Below the pieces are notes generated by a model. The model was not told where the DNA came from. It did no database searches and was given only the letters and a program-made list of their open reading frames with translations. A DNA stretch of 9,105 nt from Gammaproteobacteria bacterium (GTDB taxonomy: Bacteria > Pseudomonadota > Gammaproteobacteria > Xanthomonadales > Marinicellaceae). This document shows, one piece after another, positions 6,040 through 9,105 of this stretch; the stretch's first letter is position 1; every line of letters starts with the position of its first letter. The translations under genes and the position numbers were made by a program. The stretch is from assembly GCA_030426705.1 (NCBI GenBank), contig JAUHXW010000096.1, positions 1 to 9,105 on the forward strand. Reading direction: 5' to 3'.

Positions 6040-8193
6040 TCAGGCAAGTGGCAGTGATACGACGATTTTAGCACCCTTGTCGAGGTTTTGTGCAGAGATG
6101 CTGCCTCCATGTTCCTCGACTATTTTTTTAACAATAGCCAGTCCCAATCCGGAACCACCTTGTTTGGTGGTTTCATAAGGTTCAAAAACATGTTCGATGA
6201 TTTCTTCTTTAAACCCATGGCCATTATCAATGATAAATAAATCCAGCTGATTTTCCTGGTGTTGAGTTTTGATTTGAATGTTGATCGCGCCTGAGTCAAC
6301 ACTTTCCTGGGCATTTTTAATCAAATTGGTGAGCAGCTGAGTGATGCGTCCTTTGTCTAGCAACAATTGGGGTTCTGGTGTCATTAAGTCCAGAGAAAAG
6401 ATGATACCAGGATGAGACAGGCTGTATAAGTCTATGACTTCATTAATCAGTTTATTCAAGCCACCCAATTCTTTTTTTAATTCTGGTGGCTTGGCATAGT
6501 CAGAAAAAGCGTTGACCAGGGTTTTTAAATTTTCGACTTGTGAGATAATGGTTTGGGTCGCCCGATTGAGAATTTCGTCTTCTTCCTTGGATAATTTGCC
6601 AGCAAAACGCATGTGCATCCTTTCTGCTGATAGTTGTATAGGAGTCAATGGATTCTTAACTTCATGAGCCAACCTGCGAGCCACTTCACTCCAGGCGGCA
6701 TCCCTTTGAGCCTGGTTGATGATGGTTTGGTCGTCAATCACAATAACATGCCCGCCACCTTCAATTTCATTTTCGCTGATTTGACTGCCTCGGACCAGTA
6801 GTACCCGACGCAAAGAATCTTCGGCAATCAGAACCTCCTGTTGCCAAAAGTTGGTCTTGTCACTGACTTTTTGTTTAATCAGCTCAACCAGTGGTTGTAA
6901 TGTGGGATTTTTCATGCCCAGGTAGTCAATATTTCGGTTGATCAAATTGACTTTGCCCAGATGTAATATTTTTTGTGTGGAATCGTTGTTCAGTCTAATC
7001 AGAAAGTCCTGGTCAATACTGATTACGCCGCTGGTTAAATGTGACAACACATTTTCAAGGTAGGCTTTTTGATTCTCTGCTTCGCTTTGTGCCCGATGAG
7101 CCAGCGCACTGGAAGTGGCAATTTGCGAGGACATGGAATTGAAAGACTGTACCAATAATCCCAGTTCATCATCGGAATCAACAGGAATGACTCTGCTGAA
7201 TTTACCTTCGGTGATGTCCTGAGTGGCTTCAGACAGCAACTTAATCGGCGCCACCAGCCGTCTGGCTGAAGAAAAAGCGCGCAACATGGCAAGCAGCACA
7301 CTGATCAGTAAAACTATCGATAAAATAATCAGGAAAGTACTTTTCAGCTGTTGGCGCTGGTAAGTTTGTTGGGTGTAATCGTGGTATTGTGTTTCTATGT
7401 TTAAGGCCAGTTGTTTGTAGCTTTCGGGAATGGGATACAAAGCTTGTAAGTACCTTTTCTGACCCACATTGATGGCAGTATTGTTAATCAACGGCAGCAC
7501 AATCCGAATTTGTAAGCTGGTTTCACCAGCAGGTTCAACCCGTGCATATTCGCGGTTGTTATTCACTTCATTGAATGTGTTTTGTGGCAATGTAGGAGGT
7601 ACAAAATTCAAAGGGTCGATGTTGCTGCTGCTGATCAGTTGGCCATTGGCGCCATATAATGTCAATGAAATGGCTTTGGAATCATCCAGCATTCGATCAA
7701 GATAAATTGCTTGGTTCAACTGATCCACAGTGGCCATTTCTGACGCCATACTGCGAACTTCGGTTAAATGAGTTCTGGTTTGGGTGTCCAAAAAGGTATT
7801 GCCCAAAGTGAGGGCATCCTGAAATGCCTGATCAGTTTCTACATCAAACCATGAGTCTATGTATTGATTGACCAACATGGTAGAAAACATATAAACCACT
7901 ATGACAGGTGGCAATGATAACCCGGTAAACATCAACACCATTCGGGTAGTCAGCTGTATGCCGGGTTCGTGGTTTTTGCGTTTGATAACCAGCCAAACAA
8001 TCCGTTGTATGATGATCAAAATCAGGATAAATACCGCCAAAACTGAAGCGGCAAACAGCCAAATATAGATGCGGTTAAACTGTTCTGTACCCTGAATCGC
8101 TGTGCCCAATAAATACAATGCAGCCAGTAAGGTGATGACCAATGCCAGAATCGGTAGGTTTTTATTGAAAATAAAACGTGCCAACTTATTCAT
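6040..8193 (-). CDS. ntrY: NtrY-type sensor histidine kinase
   Basis: This is an inner-membrane sensor kinase of the NtrY family, whose usual partner is the sigma54-type regulator NtrX. From the ATG at 8193 it is 717 residues. It has three N-terminal transmembrane helices (about 13-32, 43-63, 84-105), a periplasmic domain of about 180 residues, a fourth helix (285-304), HAMP (about 306-358) and PAS (about 376-490). The HisKA H-box is RRLAHEVKNPLTPIQLSAER with His510, the NtrY hallmark. The HATPase domain has an N-box NLIKNAQES (623-631), DNGHGF, FEPYETTK and GGSGLGL. The ATG overlaps the end of the DUF4390 gene by 8 bases. An in-frame TTG at 8217 would add eight residues; I prefer the ATG because the extension carries no domain and neither start has a clear ribosome site. 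The rsmB - DUF4390 - ntrY order supports the name. No ntrX follows in this window. Confidence 0.92.
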   Translation of the reverse strand: MNKLARFIFNKNLPILALVITLLAALYLLGTAIQGTEQFNRIYIWLFAASVLAVFILILIIIQRIVWLVIKRKNHEPGIQLTTRMVLMFTGLSLPPVIVVYMFSTMLVNQYIDSWFDVETDQAFQDALTLGNTFLDTQTRTHLTEVRSMASEMATVDQLNQAIYLDRMLDDSKAISLTLYGANGQLISSSNIDPLNFVPPTLPQNTFNEVNNNREYARVEPAGETSLQIRIVLPLINNTAINVGQKRYLQALYPIPESYKQLALNIETQYHDYTQQTYQRQQLKSTFLIILSIVLLISVLLAMLRAFSSARRLVAPIKLLSEATQDITEGKFSRVIPVDSDDELGLLVQSFNSMSSQIATSSALAHRAQSEAENQKAYLENVLSHLTSGVISIDQDFLIRLNNDSTQKILHLGKVNLINRNIDYLGMKNPTLQPLVELIKQKVSDKTNFWQQEVLIAEDSLRRVLLVRGSQISENEIEGGGHVIVIDDQTIINQAQRDAAWSEVARRLAHEVKNPLTPIQLSAERMHMRFAGKLSKEEDEILNRATQTIISQVENLKTLVNAFSDYAKPPELKKELGGLNKLINEVIDLYSLSHPGIIFSLDLMTPEPQLLLDKGRITQLLTNLIKNAQESVDSGAINIQIKTQHQENQLDLFIIDNGHGFKEEIIEHVFEPYETTKQGGSGLGLAIVKKIVEEHGGSISAQNLDKGAKIVVSLPLA

Positions 8194-8740
8194 TGGATGT
8201 TTTGCTTGGTTGTTCAATGACTATTTTTTGCCAATCGGAATTGATGTTCCAGTCCTGGTCAAAGACAGTGGGTAATTGCATGGTAGAAGGCAATGCCTGC
8301 TTGTCCAGAAAAATTCTGGTCTCTATGTAGTCACCACCCTGACTCAAGTCAAAATCAAATTCAGTTTCTTCACTGAGTTGTTTCAGTAATAAATCCAAAG
8401 AAACAAAATTTTGTGTGTTATCACGTGAGATGTTGTGCAGTTGATACACTCTGCTCATTGAATAGTAGTGCAGTTTGAAGGTTTGTATTTTGTTGCTGAT
8501 GACGCTGTCAAACCACCATTCCACATCTTGATTTAATTTGGCCTGAACCACAAAAGTCACTGCAATGCCGTTGTTAATGGCTTCGATGATTTTTTCTGCA
8601 ATGGTTAGTTCAAATCTGGGTTTAAATAGCAACTGTTGCTTGGTAAAAAGTTGTTCGCTGTCGAGCAGCTTCGCAGCAAAAGATGAAAAACTGAGCAAGC
8701 ACAGCAAACCAATTAACAAGCCAGTTTTTTTTGCATTCAT
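8186..8740 (-). CDS. Secreted DUF4390-family protein
   Basis: This is a 184-residue protein of unknown function, probably periplasmic. Residues 1-23 form a signal peptide (Lys4, Lys5, then a hydrophobic stretch ending SFAA). A cysteine occurs inside the hydrophobic core, but there is no proper lipobox, so a soluble protein is likelier than a lipoprotein. Features typical of the family are NNGIAVTFVVQ, the tryptophan pair in VEWWFDSV, the LHYYSMSRVYQL stretch, and the C-terminal LDKQALPSTMQLP followed by DWNINSDWQKI. The ATG at 8740 overlaps the rsmB stop (ATGA). The frame is open further upstream to 8818, but that would bury the signal peptide and overlap rsmB heavily. DUF4390 genes are commonly wedged between rsmB and ntrY, which hints at a role tied to the NtrY periplasmic sensor domain; that link is inference. 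Confidence 0.88.
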   Translation of the reverse strand: MNAKKTGLLIGLLCLLSFSSFAAKLLDSEQLFTKQQLLFKPRFELTIAEKIIEAINNGIAVTFVVQAKLNQDVEWWFDSVISNKIQTFKLHYYSMSRVYQLHNISRDNTQNFVSLDLLLKQLSEETEFDFDLSQGGDYIETRIFLDKQALPSTMQLPTVFDQDWNINSDWQKIVIEQPSKTSNE

Positions 8741-9105
8741 GATTTTTTCTTTAGCAAGCAATAATAAAAGCCATCCATTTGTTCTGTGCCGGTGATGATT
8801 TGTGCCCCATACAAACATTCAATGGCTTCATTATAATCCAATTTGATTTCAGAAAAGTCGTGATTGCCTGTTAAAAACTTTTTGATTTGGCGTTCATTCT
8901 CGGAGCGAAATACTGAACAAGTCACATAAAGCAATAAACCACCTGGTTTAAGTAAGGGTGCAATCCGATTGAGAATTTGACCTTGCAAGGCAGTGATGTG
9001 TTTTAAATGTTCTGGTTTTCTTGCCAGTTTTATATCTGGGTTCCTGCGCACCACACCAGATGCACTACAAGGAACATCCAAAAGAATTTTGTCATAAGGT
9101 TTGCC
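8737..9105 (-). CDS. rsmB: 16S rRNA (cytosine-C5)-methyltransferase RsmB, partial (N-terminus beyond right edge)
   Basis: These are the last 122 residues of an RsmB/Sun-type methyltransferase, which methylates C5 of cytosine 967 (E. coli numbering) in 16S rRNA using S-adenosylmethionine. The visible part holds motif IV, LDVPCSASGVVRRNPDIK, with its cysteine. It also holds motif VI, LLYVTCSVFRSEN, with the nucleophilic cysteine. The end is ETDGFYY-like (TEQMDGFYYCLLKK). The PC...TCS pair is diagnostic of RNA m5C methyltransferases, and the DUF4390 - ntrY genes downstream favour RsmB over RsmF. The frame is open to the right edge, so the gene starts outside the window, including its N-terminal NusB-like domain. 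Its stop overlaps the next start by four bases. Confidence 0.93.
   Translation of the reverse strand, partial: GKPYDKILLDVPCSASGVVRRNPDIKLARKPEHLKHITALQGQILNRIAPLLKPGGLLLYVTCSVFRSENERQIKKFLTGNHDFSEIKLDYNEAIECLYGAQIITGTEQMDGFYYCLLKKKS

Noticed and set aside
8194..8217. TTG start for the ntrY-like gene
   Set aside because: It adds only eight residues with no domain content and no clear ribosome site; the ATG at 8193 is the more usual choice, though the TTG is not excluded.
8741..8818. Upstream extension of the DUF4390 frame to 8818
   Set aside because: It would place 26 residues before a clear signal peptide and overlap rsmB by 82 bases; the ATG at 8740 with the ATGA overlap is far better.

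Overview
The window reads as chromosome of a Gram-negative bacterium, most likely a gammaproteobacterium of moderate to low GC. The reasons are the rsmB - DUF4390 - ntrY gene order at the right-hand end, a signal-peptide protein of the DUF4390 family, and a protein carrying BON-like and OmpA-like envelope segments. The genus cannot be fixed from the sequence alone; a Marinicella/Lysobacterales-like organism is a guess. Every gene I can support lies on the minus strand, so transcription runs from the right edge (9105) towards the left edge (1). Coding density is very high. The only gap over 25 bases is 4572-4654, and no stretch of 300 bases lacks a gene. I see no tRNA, rRNA, CRISPR array, insertion sequence or attachment site.

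Right-hand block (9105 to 4655). This holds the C-terminal part of the 16S rRNA m5C methyltransferase RsmB, a secreted DUF4390 protein, and an NtrY-type membrane histidine kinase. They are joined by 4- and 8-base overlaps. Twenty bases further on comes a class-3-type (coniferyl-aldehyde-dehydrogenase-like) aldehyde dehydrogenase. Near relatives usually carry the response-regulator gene ntrX directly after ntrY; here the aldehyde dehydrogenase occupies that position.

Left-hand block (4571 to 1 and beyond). After the 83-base gap, which holds a perfect 15-base palindrome and a plausible -10 box, five genes follow closely. They are an OmpR-type response regulator, a 131-residue coiled-coil protein, a 603-residue single-pass membrane protein (Roadblock/longin-like segment, transmembrane helix, BON-like and OmpA-like segments), a Rab/Ras-like small GTPase, and a hybrid histidine kinase cut by the left edge. 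The last three are linked by a 7-base gap, an ATGA overlap and a GTGA overlap, which suggests translational coupling and one functional unit.

My interpretation is that the left block is a dedicated signalling module. A eukaryote-like small GTPase would work with a membrane-anchored Roadblock-like regulator that reaches towards the peptidoglycan, together with a coiled-coil partner and its own two-component pair. The domains are readable from the sequence. The concerted function is inference, and I know of no experimentally defined role for this gene set.
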